A DNA stretch of 64,000 nucleotides from Diacronema lutheri. Its lineage: Eukaryota; Haptophyta; Pavlovophyceae; Pavlovales; Pavlovaceae. Numbering within the stretch: position 1 is the stretch's first letter; the number at the start of each line of letters is the position of its first letter. Position numbers and translations under genes: made by a program. Of this stretch, positions 31,056 to 40,955 are shown one piece after another. Where the stretch lies: NCBI GenBank assembly GCA_019448385.1, contig JAGTXO010000003.1:248001-312000 (forward strand), written 5' to 3'. Under the pieces are notes generated by a model. That model saw only the letters and a program-made list of their open reading frames with translations. It was not told the origin of the DNA and did not search any database.

Positions 31056-32840
31056 ATGGGCGCTGAAACGCAACACGCGCCCGTGCGTTGGCGGCGAAAT
31101 CCCTGCCATATGCCCCGAAAGCCGCGGGCGCAGGACGTCGAGGAGGACGCGCCGATGCTCGCGGAGGCGGGGATTTCGCGGGCCAACTCGAGCGGGTTGG
31201 GCACGAGCACGCGCCGCACCGGCGTGCAGCCCGTTGGCGCCGACGTCGAGATGGTGGCCGTGCCCGAGGGCGACGCGCCGCCGCGCGCGCACGGCGCGGG
31301 CAAAGCGGCCAAGCCCAAGCGCGGGTACCGCGAGCTGGTGCTGGACGAGGCGCAGGGCGAGGGGGAGCGGGAATCGGCGCCGTCGCACGCTACCGAGCGC
31401 GGCAGCTCCTCCACGTGGGTGATTGCCGCCAACAACATTGTGTATATGGCGGCGCCGCTCGCGATGCCCGCGACGATGGCGTCGTGCGGCTGGGTGTGGG
31501 GCACGGTGATCCTCGGGTACTCGATCGTCGCAACGTACCACTCGGCGCTGCTGCTCGGCGAGGTCGTGACGAGCCGGCCTCACCTCGACTCGTACCCAAA
31601 GGTGGTCGGCGAGGCGCTGGTCGTGTGGGCGAAGCGCAACCTCGACGGGCTGCCGCTCAACCTCGAGATGCTGCGGCGCGTCGGCTCCGAGTTGGCAGTG
31701 GTGCTGCAGTTCCTCTCCTACTTCTTTGACTCGACGGCGCAGGTGCTCTACTGCGCCGAGTACTTTGACCAGCTGCTGCCGCACCTGCCCGTCTGCCAGA
31801 AGCAGTGGCTTCTCCTCACGTGGGTGCTGACAATCCCGCTCATGCAGGCGCCCAATTTTGGCGAGAGCTCCGTCTCCGTCGTCGTGGCGTACGTGTGCCT
31901 GCTGCTCAACGTCGCGACGTTCTTCGCCGAGGTCTGGGCGTACACGCCGTGGGACTGCGAGCCCGGCCCGTCGTACGCGCAGCCGGGCGTCGGGCAGGTC
32001 TTCATCGGCTTCACGGCCTTCGCGTACGCGTTTGGGGGACACGGCATGTACCCCGAGGAGGTGCGCGAGATGCGCAACCCGGAGGAGTGGCCGCGCGTTG
32101 TAAACTACACGTACGGCACCGTCTGCTCAATGTACGTCGCGTGCGCCTACGTTGGCTACTTTGCGTACGGCTCGGGCGCGCGCGCGAACCTCAACTCAAA
32201 CTTTCCGAACAATGCACTGAACGTCTTCTCGATCATGGTGCAGCTCGTCGTCACGTACTACTGCATCTACGTGACGTCGCTCGTGATGCTGCTGCACATC
32301 GAGGAGCACGCCTTCGGCATCAACCCGCGCCTCTCATGCGGCGAGTACACGGCGCGGACGGGCGCGATCCGCCTCGTCTTCCGCACGGCCTTTGTCGGCC
32401 TGCAGGTCCTTCTGTGCATCGCGCTCGTCGGCGTGCAGGGCGACGTGCTGCTCGCGATGCAGTCGCTTTCGGGCGCGATCGGCATGACTGCGCTCACGTA
32501 CGTGCTCCCCTACCTGCTCCACTGGATGCTGCACCCCGACAGGGTGAGTGGCTGCGCGATGCGCTGCTGGTACATCTTCAACGTCGTCGTCGCGATCGTC
32601 ATCATGATCGGCGGCACGTGGTTCGGCGTCAAGGGGATGGTCGACGGCATCATCGCCGTCGCCGATGCGCCCGACGGCGCGGAGCCCATGTGCCACCTCG
32701 AGTTCCTCTACTCGCCCATGTCGCCGTGCGACTCGTGCTACAAGGGCGGGCTGCCCGACAAGTACTACGCGCTCCCACCGCACGGGCGCAACGCGACGTG
32801 CGACGCGCTTTTTGACGACGACCTGCGCAGAAGGAGGTGA
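31056..32840 (+). CDS. AAAP-family amino acid transporter
   Basis: A 594-residue single-exon membrane protein. After a soluble, charged N-terminal region of about 125 residues, hydrophobic segments begin with IAANNIVYMAAPLAMPATMA. About ten more follow, including VFIGFTAFAYAFGGHGMYPE, the conserved middle segment of the amino acid/auxin permease (AAAP; SLC32/36/38) superfamily in which an FG-G pattern precedes a Glu-rich loop. These carriers move amino acids across plasma or vacuolar membranes, usually coupled to protons or sodium; the substrate cannot be read from sequence. A Cys-rich C-terminal tail (CHLEFLYSPMSPCDSCYKGG) is unusual and may be lumenal. The start is the ATG at 31056; another in-frame ATG at 31110 is possible. 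It is convergent with the ABC transporter, 116 bp apart. Confidence 0.9.
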   Translation: MGAETQHAPVRWRRNPCHMPRKPRAQDVEEDAPMLAEAGISRANSSGLGTSTRRTGVQPVGADVEMVAVPEGDAPPRAHGAGKAAKPKRGYRELVLDEAQGEGERESAPSHATERGSSSTWVIAANNIVYMAAPLAMPATMASCGWVWGTVILGYSIVATYHSALLLGEVVTSRPHLDSYPKVVGEALVVWAKRNLDGLPLNLEMLRRVGSELAVVLQFLSYFFDSTAQVLYCAEYFDQLLPHLPVCQKQWLLLTWVLTIPLMQAPNFGESSVSVVVAYVCLLLNVATFFAEVWAYTPWDCEPGPSYAQPGVGQVFIGFTAFAYAFGGHGMYPEEVREMRNPEEWPRVVNYTYGTVCSMYVACAYVGYFAYGSGARANLNSNFPNNALNVFSIMVQLVVTYYCIYVTSLVMLLHIEEHAFGINPRLSCGEYTARTGAIRLVFRTAFVGLQVLLCIALVGVQGDVLLAMQSLSGAIGMTALTYVLPYLLHWMLHPDRVSGCAMRCWYIFNVVVAIVIMIGGTWFGVKGMVDGIIAVADAPDGAEPMCHLEFLYSPMSPCDSCYKGGLPDKYYALPPHGRNATCDALFDDDLRRRR

Positions 32841-32956
32841 GGCGGCGGCTGGCTCTGATCGATCGTCTGCACGTGTGATGGGCACACTGACTGGCGGACG
32901 TAGCAATTTGGGTTCAGTGGGAGAGAGCAGAGTCTACGCCGCACACCCCTCAGGCC

Positions 32957-35870
32957 TCAGAGCACCTCGCCGGTGGGCGATGTGCGGCCGGCCGAAGCAA
33001 GGAGGGCGAGCAGCTGCGCGCGCGGCAGCCGGCGGATCAGATCGGTCAGCTGTTCGGCGGAGAGCACCGCAACCACACCGGCCGCGGCGGGAAGCGCGCC
33101 GGGCGCGCCGGGGGCATGCTCGGTCGCCAGCCAGCTCGCGCCGCCGGCCGCGATCGGCGGGGGCGAGCGCGTCGACGTGACGCTGCGCATCGGGTCGAAC
33201 GCGGACCCGCCGCCGGTGTCGACGGAAATCTCGGCGGGCGGGGGCGCTGCGGCCGCTTCTGGCGCGGCCGTCGCGGCGCCAGGCGCCGAGGCCGCAGCGG
33301 CGGCGGCGGGCGCGGCGGCGGGCGCGGCGGCGGCCACGAGCTGCTCGTCGCGCTGCGACGAGATCTGGCGCGAGACGAAAGACGCATAGAACCGGCCGAG
33401 CGCCATCAGCTCGGCGTGCGTTCCTGCGCGGCGTGGCGCGACGCGGAGGAGGTGCGCGTGGCGTTGGCGGCCGGCGCGCGCGGCGCGCGGCGGCCAGCGC
33501 GCGCGTGCGGCGCGCGCCGCGCGCGTCGCCGCACGCACCGGTCTCGACGACCTTGCCCTGCGCCATCACGACGATGCGATCGGCGCCTGCGATGGTCGAG
33601 AGGCGGTGAGCGATCACGATCGTCGTGCGCCCGACGAGCAGCTTTGCGAGCGCGTCCTTCACGAGGTCCTCAGAGGCGGAGTCGAGCGCGGAGGTCGCCT
33701 CGTCAAGCACGAGGACGGGCGCGTCCTTGAGCAGCGCGCGCGCGATCGCGATCCGCTGCTTCTGCCCGCCCGAGATCTGCACGCCGCGCTCGCCGCACTT
33801 GGTCGCGTAGCCCTTCTCGAACGCGGCGATGAAGTCGTGCGCGTTCGCCAGCCGGCACACGCGCTCGACGTCGGCGCGCGACGCGCCGCCGAGGCGCGAG
33901 TAGGCCACGTTCTCGTGCACGGAGCGCGAGAAGAGCACGGGCTCCTGCTCGACCCACGCGATCTGCGAGCGCAGATAGTCAAGCTGAAGGTGCGAGACGT
34001 CGACGCCATGCAGGCAGACGCTACCGCTCTGCGGGTCGTAGACGCGCGCGAGCAGCCGCGCGATCGTCGACTTGCCCGAGCCGGACGGGCCGACGAGCGC
34101 GACCGTCTGCCCGGCGGGCACGTGCAGCGAGAGGCCGCGGAAGATGCCAACCTCCGGCCTGCGCGGGTAGGCGAAATGGACGTCATGCAAGTGCACGTGG
34201 TTGCGCAGCCCGCCGCACGGGTCCTGCGAGTCGATCGAGCGGCCGCCCTCGTGTGAGACGGCGGGGACGCGGTCGACAAGCTCGAAGAAGCGCTGTGAGC
34301 CGCCGAGCGCGCCCTGCAGCCCCTGGTAGAAGCCGGCAAAGCCGCGGTAGCCGCTCAGGCCCTGCGCAGAGGCACGTGTGGCCGCGGTCGCACGGTCGCA
34401 CCGCGCGGCGGGTCGGGGGGTGAGCGTGTGGCCCGCGGCGGCGGCGCTCGCGCGTGCGCTCCCCGCGTCCCTTCGCCCGTGCCCTCGACCGCCGCCTCGA
34501 CCGCCGCCGCCGCTCCTCGCGCGTGCGCTGACCATGCCCATGTACATCTGGAAGGCGACCATGGACCCGACAGAGAGCTGATGCGTGATCACAAGCGATG
34601 CGCCGTAGTACATGAGCGACAGGTTGACGCACGTCGAGAGGATGCCCGTCAGCGAGCTGAAGGCGGTCTTAATGTACATCACACGCTTCGACAGCTCGAT
34701 GTTGTACCGGATCCTGTCAGCGAATCGCGCGCACTCCGCCGCCTGCTGCCCAAACATGTGCACGACGTGCACGTAGAAGATTGACTCGACGGCGATCTCA
34801 TTCGCCTTGGCGCTCGCGTCCATCGCGATGAGCGAGAAGCGGCGCATGAGCATGCCGAAAAAGGCTGACGAGAAGGTGATAAGCGGCACGAAGATCATCG
34901 AGAAGGCGGCGAGCCGCCAGCACGTGAGGAACGCGCCGATCAGCCCGCCGACGAGCGTGAAGGAGTTGTTGAGCAGCGTGATGAACGTGCCCGTGAGCAG
35001 GCCCTGGATGACACCCGAGTCGGCGCCGAGGCGCGAGACGAGCTCGCCAACCCGCCGCTTCTCGAAGAACTCCATGTCCTGGTGCAGCATCCGCGAGAAG
35101 ACGAGGTTGCGCAGCCTCTGAGTGAGCTGCATGCCCGCAAACGCGAAGAGCATCCCGACAGTGAAGCCGAGCAGCGTCGACCAGATCGAGAAGACGATCA
35201 TCAGCTTGAAGATGTGGCGGAAGTCGTCCAGGTTCTGAGAGACCGTCAGCACGTCCATGTACTTGCCCGTCAGGTAGGGCGTCGCCATCCCGACGAGCGT
35301 GCCGAAGGCGGCGAGCATCGTGCCCGGCAGGATCAGCTTCATCTCGGGGCCCGACATCTGCCAGATGCGGCGGACGGTGACCAGGTCCGCCTTCACCTTA
35401 GCCTCCTCAGGCGCCAAATCGCGCGCAATCTCCTCCATCAGCACGTGCTTCTTGAACCAAAAGTAGATGCGCACCATGATCCCGACCGGCGTGCACGCGC
35501 CGCCCGCCGACGCGTGCGCGCGGCCGGCCGCCGCGGCAGGCGGCGCGGCAGGCGGCGCGTCCGACCGCTCGGCCTCACGCGGCAGAAGGCCATCCGTCGG
35601 CCGCGTGCTCCCGCGCGCCGCAGGCGCGACGCCGTTGGCAGCGCCGTCCGCGCGCGCCGCGACAGGCGGCGGCGGCACGTCGACGACCGTCGGCGGGGGC
35701 GCGCCCGAGCCGAGCTCGACGCCCGGCGCCGCCTGCGCGCGCGGGAGCGGGACACGGGCGAATAGGGCGCAACGCGAGCGCCGAATGGGCGAAGTGAGCG
35801 TGAGCGCCAGGGCCGCGCGCGCTGAGCCCGTTCCCCGGCGCGCGGTCGCGGCATGTCGGCGGGTCACCAT
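32957..35870 (-). CDS. ABCB-type half ABC transporter
   Basis: Three exons: 35870-34533, 34361-33539 and 33423-32957, about 875 residues. The transmembrane domain (from about residue 170) has the ABC exporter type-1 pattern, including FFEKRRVGELVSRLGAD and five to six membrane helices. The nucleotide-binding domain has Walker A GPSGSGKST, the Q-loop WVEQEP, signature VQISGGQKQRIAIARALL, Walker B VLVLDEATSALD and H-loop IVIAHRLSTI, so it should hydrolyse ATP. Splicing joins MYMGM to GLSGYRGFAGF and ETG to THAELMALGRFYASF, both canonical. Introns are 171 bp (GTCAGC donor) and 115 bp (GTGCGTGC donor). It most resembles TAP-like/ABCB8-10 half transporters, which dimerise in lysosomal or mitochondrial membranes. 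The 120-residue N-terminal leader is Ala/Pro-rich; a later Met before VRIYFWFKKH is an alternative start. Divergent from TAF8. Confidence 0.9.
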
Positions 35871-35905
35871 TCTTGGCCCCCAAAAAAAGGCGCTCGTCTC
35901 GCTCC

Positions 35906-36715
35906 ATGGTGACGCGCGAGCTGCTGCGCGTCGCGCTGGCGCAGATCTGCCAGGGCGTCGGCTTCGTGCGCGCGCAGGGCGCGGCGTGCGAGCTGCTCGT
36001 CGACGTTGTGCTGAAGTACGTGGACACCATCGGCCTCGTCGCGCGCGACGCCGCCGAGCTCGCCGGTCGGACCGAGGCCAATTTCGTGGACGTGCACACG
36101 GCGCTGAGCGAGCTGGACGCAAGCGTGAGCGGGCTGACGGACTTCGCACGCGAGGCGGACGAGGTACCGTGCGCGCGCGCCGTCCCCACCTTCCCCGTCA
36201 AGCGCAAGCGCATCCTCATCACGCCCGACGACGAGCGCACGGACGCGGACCAGGCTGCGCTCGACCCGGCCGCGGCGCACGTGCCGTCGTGGTTCCCGCC
36301 CTTTCCGGACAAGGCAACGTACGTGCGCACGCCCGTGTATGCGACGCGCGACGCCGACTCGCAGCACACCCACCAACGCGCCGCGAAGCACCGGCGAGAC
36401 GCGGAGGCGGCCGTTGTCGCGATCACGCGCGTGGCCGGCACACCAGCTGGTGCCGGCGTGGCCGATGCGGACGACGAGCGGCTCGCGCGAGCGCGATGCG
36501 CGCCGGTCGAGCTCGATGCGCCCACGCCGGCCCCGGCGTTCGCCTCCGCCGCCGCCGCCGCCGCCCCTCTTGGCGCGGTCGTCTCGGGCCGGCTGCCGGC
36601 CGGCAGCGCGCACCGCGAGGCGCCGCGCGAGCTGATGGATGCGATGCGCGAGCAAGACAAGCGCAGGAAGGGCGGCGCGGCGGCGGCCGACGGCGGGGAC
36701 GATGGGGCGTTGTAG
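35906..36715 (+). CDS. TAF8: TFIID subunit TAF8
   Basis: A 269-residue single-exon protein. The N-terminal Bromo_TP-type histone fold (VTRELLRVALAQICQGVGF, then ACELLVDVVLKYVDTIG and ANFVDVHTALSELD) pairs with TAF10 in TFIID. The second signature, VPSWFPPFPDKATYVRTPVY, is the TAF8 C-terminal domain that contacts TAF2. The two domains in this order identify the subunit. The ATG at 35906 gives MVTREL; an upstream TTG is ignored. Only 35 bp separate this ATG from that of the divergent ABC transporter gene. A Lys/Arg cluster (KRKRIL) between the domains could be a nuclear localisation signal. The tail is Ala-rich and ends EQDKRRKGG... before an acidic end. Confidence 0.88.
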   Translation: MVTRELLRVALAQICQGVGFVRAQGAACELLVDVVLKYVDTIGLVARDAAELAGRTEANFVDVHTALSELDASVSGLTDFAREADEVPCARAVPTFPVKRKRILITPDDERTDADQAALDPAAAHVPSWFPPFPDKATYVRTPVYATRDADSQHTHQRAAKHRRDAEAAVVAITRVAGTPAGAGVADADDERLARARCAPVELDAPTPAPAFASAAAAAAPLGAVVSGRLPAGSAHREAPRELMDAMREQDKRRKGGAAAADGGDDGAL

Positions 36716-37129
36716 CGGCTCCTCCGCTTGGAAGCGCCTTCGCAGAGGCGGAATAAGGGGGCGCTCCCCTGGGGCTGGAGACCCCGCCGGGGGGCGGGGG
36801 GCCGTTTTTCCGTATGCCGGACAATGACAACACGGAGTCGAGGCTCGAGGCACCGAGGCCTGCCGGCCGGGTTTGAGGCTCTGCGGCGTCTTGGCTGTCT
36901 CGGCGTGTGGCAGTGGCGAGGGCCGGCGGCCGGTGCAGGACCAGGTCGAGGTTGCCGACCGGGTGCGAGGCGAGGGCCGGCGGTGGGTGGAGGGCCAGGC
37001 GCTGGGAGGCGGGCAAGCGTAGCGTTCAGGCAGTCGCGGTGCGAGGGGGAGCGCGCGCACGGCGGCCACGCCGCGGTCGGTCCGACGGCGCGAGCGGCGG
37101 CGCGATCGAGGACGGTCGCCGTGCCCGCG
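36716..37129 (+). other. Non-coding stretch next to the Helitron remnant
   Basis: No gene seen. Contains a G/C-clustered stretch at about 36750-36815 (CCCCGCCGGGGGGCGGGGGG), then G-rich imperfect repeats of GAGGGCCGGCGG type between 36900 and 37020. It may hold the 3' end of the decayed mobile element, but no clear terminal hairpin plus CTRR end was found. Confidence 0.4.
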
Positions 37130-40100
37130 TTGGCGCGTCGAGAAGGGCACACTCGAGCCCGCCAGGTCGATGAACTGCATGGCCTGCGCGACGACAGCGC
37201 GCGCACCCGGGCCGTCGGGCTTGCGGCGTGCGATTTTGAGGTTGGTGGCAAACTGCTGGTCGTTCACGAGTGCGACGAACGTGTCGAAGGCGCCGGGATC
37301 AGTGCGCACGCGCGTGGACACGGTCAAGTTGACGGCGTGGCGCAGGCGCATGTCGGCCAGCGTGAACACGAGCTGCAGCGTCTGGCTGAAGCGGTTGTCG
37401 AAGTAGAGCAGCATGTGCTGTGTCTGGCGTGCGTCGACTGCGCGACCGGGCGTGATGCCACGGCGCAGTGGAAAAGGCGGCCAGAAGGTGTCGTACAGCG
37501 CGGCTGCGGCGCCGCCGTAGTCGTCGCGCGGCGTTTCGCCGCGCTGCTGCGTGCACGGCTTCGCGCCGGCGGGTGCGCCAGCGGGCGCGTGTTCGGAAGC
37601 GTTGGCGGCCTGCGCCACCGCCATCGCCGGGTTGTCGGGTGAGACAGCCGTGGCGATGGCGGCAAGCACCTGGCCCATGCTCTGCGCGGGCGCGGCGAGC
37701 GCGCCGAACGTGCGCATCTCGGGGGCGTCGTCCGCCTCCGCGCGTGCGGCGGCGGCGACCTCCTCGGGGTCGGCTGCGCGGGCCTGCGCGGCGCTCGTGG
37801 CGTGCGCGCGCACGCCTGCCACGTCCGTGCCGTCGCACACGCGCTCGAGCGTTTCGTCGTGCGAGACGCGCGCGTTGGCCACGATGTGCTTCTGAATGCC
37901 GTGCAGCGCGACGAGGGCCTCGAGCTGGGCGAGCGGCGGCGGCGCTTTGTTGCCGTGCAGCGCGTGCCGCAGCGCGAGGAAGTTGTGCACGACGCACGCG
38001 TCGAGGCGCAGGTCGGGCACGTGCAGCGCCGCGCGCTCGAGCGCGGTGCGCCGCCCGGCGGGCCCGACGAAGAGCACGCGTACGTGCGCGAGCGCGCCCT
38101 TGATGGCGTCGAGTCCAAAATTTTGCGCCGGCGGGCAGGTCGACGCGCTCGTGCGGGAAGATGACCACGCGGCCGCGCAGCCGCTCGCGCGCGATCGCGT
38201 CGCCGGAGTAGGCGATCACCTTGACCGTCACCATGTGCGCGCGGCACGAGCCGAGTGCGAGCATCTCAAGCGTCGACGGCGTAACGATGACGCCGCGCGC
38301 GCGCAGCGCGGAGGCGCGGCCGTAGTCGTCGCCGTGCGCGATGGAGCCGTACGGCGCGTCCTCCGTGTAGAGGCCGTCGCCGCTGTTGAACGCCGGCGGC
38401 GGCGGCTCAGCTGCGGCGGCAAGCGGCGGCGGCGGCGGCGACGCGACAGGCGCGGCATGCGCGGCGGGCGCGGCGGGCGGCGGCCGCGGCGGCGGCCTCT
38501 GCGGCAGCGGCAGGGGCGGCGGTGGCCACGGCGAGAGCGCAGGCAATGCGGCAGGCGCTGCGCTCGCAGGCGGAGGTGCGATTGGCGGATGCCGCGGCGC
38601 ATCCGCAGCCGACGGCGCGGCCGGCTACGCGGCGGAGGGCGGGTCGGCCTGTTGGCGTGGCGCGCGGCGCTTGTTGTCGGCGCATGTCCTGCACACGTCG
38701 CATCCGCCGTCGTCGCCGACTGCGTCCGGCACAGCGTGGAAGGTGCGACCGTTGCGCACGCGCGCTGTGATTGGCGAGTACGAGCTGCCCACGCGCACGA
38801 GCAGGTTGATGCGCGGCTTGGCGTCGAGGCGGGCGAGCGCGCCGGCGTCGACGACCATCCAGTGGTTGTTGGGCAGGTGATCGAGCTGCCAGCGGACGTA
38901 TGCCGCGTCAGGGTCGCGCAGGCCACACGCCGCGCAGACGAGCATGCGCACCACGCCGTTGGCCTTGTGGAAGGCGGCCACGCGCGCGAGCATCTCCTCG
39001 TCGCTGACGTGGAAGAACTTGTCGATGTCAGCGTGCACGAGGGCCTTGACGCGGACGTAGTGGGCGGTGCCGGGCCCGCGGCGCGCAGGCGCGACGAGTT
39101 CTGCAGGATGGGCGCGACTCCGGCGGCGTAGAGGTCGTGCACCATCGCATCGGCCGAGTCGTCGCGCGCGTTCGCAGGGCGCGGCATCGCCCTGGCGAGC
39201 GCGCATGCGAGCGCGCGGCCGTCGTCCGATTGGTCCGCCGCGGCGACGGCGAGCACGCCTTTGGCGACGCCCCAGGCCTTGGGGATGGTGCGTTGGCCGT
39301 CTATGGCGCGCCCGGCCACGCGCCCGCCGAGCCGATTCCCGAAGGCGCAGCGCAGCTCGAGGAGCGCGAGCCGCGTGCAAATTGCGGCGGGCGCATCTGG
39401 CATGGTGGCGAGCAGGCGCGCGAGGTGTCCGAACGCGTGGGCGCCAAGCTCGCAGAGCAGCAGCGGCACCGGGCCGTCAAGCACAAGCGGCCCGGCGGAT
39501 GCAAGCGCGAGAGCGTGCGTTAGGGCGTCGTCAAGCTCGCGAGCACCACAAATGGAGCCTTCGGCGGCGGCGTCGCGCACGCGCATGATCACGGCCTGCA
39601 CTGCGCGTTGCGCGTTGTGCAAGCGGCCAACGTACGGTCGCAGCGCAGGCAAGCCGCCCATGCCCTCGCCGTGCATGAGGCGCAAGTCCAGCAAGTGCAG
39701 GCGAATGGCGGTCTGGTTGTGCGCATGGCGCAGGCTGGAGAGGCATGCGCGCAGAGTCGCGTACTGCGCCCGGCCGAGGGCACGCTCGAGTCGACCGGCG
39801 GCGTCGGCGGCGGGAGCACGCCCTGCGGTGAGGGAGGTGCTGGCGCCGGCGTGCGTGGTGCCAGGCGCGGCGCTGCCGGTCGTGTCTGTCGCGTCGTCTG
39901 CCGTGCCCAGAGTGCGCGCGCCGCCGCCGCGCGCAGCCACGTGCGCAGCGGTCGGTGCCCGACGTTGGCGCATGGCACGGCCACCCGTGCCGGTGGACGC
40001 GGCGGGAGCGTCCGCCACGGAGCGGCTGATGCCGGTGGCGGCGACGGTTGCGTTAAGCGTTGCGCCGTCCGTCGTGTGGCGGGCGCCGTCGAGCGCGAGC

Positions 40101-40648
40101 AGGCCACCGCCGGCGTGCGCGTTGAGAATCGGGTGGCTCGCCGGAGGAACAGGACGCACGAGTCCGGGAGAAGCAGCGAGGCCGGCGGCGGCCAATGCTC
40201 CTTTGAGCGCAGCGCCGTAAGTCGTGTCGCGTGGGGCGTCGAGCGGGCGGACGCCGCCGCAGGCGTGCGCGTGCGCGGCAGTCGACGCGAGGCGCGGGCG
40301 CACGTCACGGCGACCGGGGCCTCCGGAGGGCGAGTGCGTGCGCGGCTTGCCACCGCCACCGCGCGGCGGCTCGGTCTTGGCGGCGCGCGCCAGCGCTAGC
40401 TGGGCGGCGGCGCGCGGCGGCGACGGCAGCGACGGCGACGGCGGTGGCGAAACGGACGGGTCGTCCGGGGGAGCGGGCGAGGGTAGCACGCAGCACTCGG
40501 TGGCAGGGAATGCCGCAAATGCTTCGCGCGCCATCTCGGAAGAGCGCGGCCGCCCAGCGGCCTGAGGTAGAGAGGCACCCGCCCAGCGTGTTGAGGAGGA
40601 GAGGCTCTCGCTTGGTTGAGGCTGGTCATCTACCAAAAAGTGCGCCAT
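37130..40648 (-). pseudogene. Broken Helitron-type protein gene (DUF6570 and Helitron-like region)
   Basis: Read on the minus strand, one protein is spread over three frames. The first frame runs from an ATG at 40648 to about 39080 (unknown helical region). A shift then leads into KALVHADIDKFFHV, an ACGLRDPDAAYVRWQLDHLP segment and a VCRTCADNKRR cysteine cluster. That frame meets a TAG at 38625-38627 and resumes at YGSIAHGDDYGRASALRARG and LRGRVVIFPHE. A one-base shift at the GCAAAATTTTGG site near 38120 is needed to reach VLFVGPAGRRTALERAALHV and VVHNFLALRHALHG, then HMLLYFDNRFSQTLQLVF up to FIDLAGSSVPFSTRQR. This arrangement is what precedes the replication and helicase domains in Helitron polyproteins. 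Neither the HUH Rep motif nor the PIF1 helicase follows, so the copy is truncated and disabled. The three breaks and truncation are seen; the Helitron assignment is from family knowledge. Confidence 0.6.
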
Positions 40649-40955
40649 CTCCGACCGTTTTCCCGTTGGCCGGTTCAAAATGACAAACGCGTGGGACAAA
40701 AGTTTCGATTGGCCAATTCAATTCGATTGGCGAATTCAACACTGACAAATCCGTCGGCAAAACCTCGGATTGGCCAGGCTAATTCGATTGGCTTGTCATA
40801 TACGAAAATGACGAACCCGTCTGACAAAAACGGTGCTGGATTATAGCATCCCAGGGCTCGGTGTCCACCTCAGCTCTGTTTTAAAAAGCTGAGGGGTCTC
40901 CAGGATTTTCGCCGTCCGATCGCCTTCCCGGCTTCCCCCCGTCGATCTAAGCGGG
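40649..40955 (+). other. AT-rich intergenic island with degenerate tandem repeat and hairpin
   Basis: The most AT-rich patch of the window. From about 40675 to 40850 a unit of roughly 66 bp is repeated about 2.5 times, each with a TGACAAA or TGACGAA box, a CGGCAAAA-like box and one or two GATTGG boxes (inverted CCAAT). At 40868-40875/40887-40894 CCTCAGCT and AGCTGAGG form a perfect 8-bp stem with an 11-nt loop. It may be the promoter of the following gene or the end of the Helitron remnant. Confidence 0.5.

Noticed and set aside
37299-40699. Three or four separate genes in the Helitron region
   Set aside because: The pieces join head to tail into a single family arrangement. The breaks are simple shifts and a stop, and no piece has its own start or complete domain.
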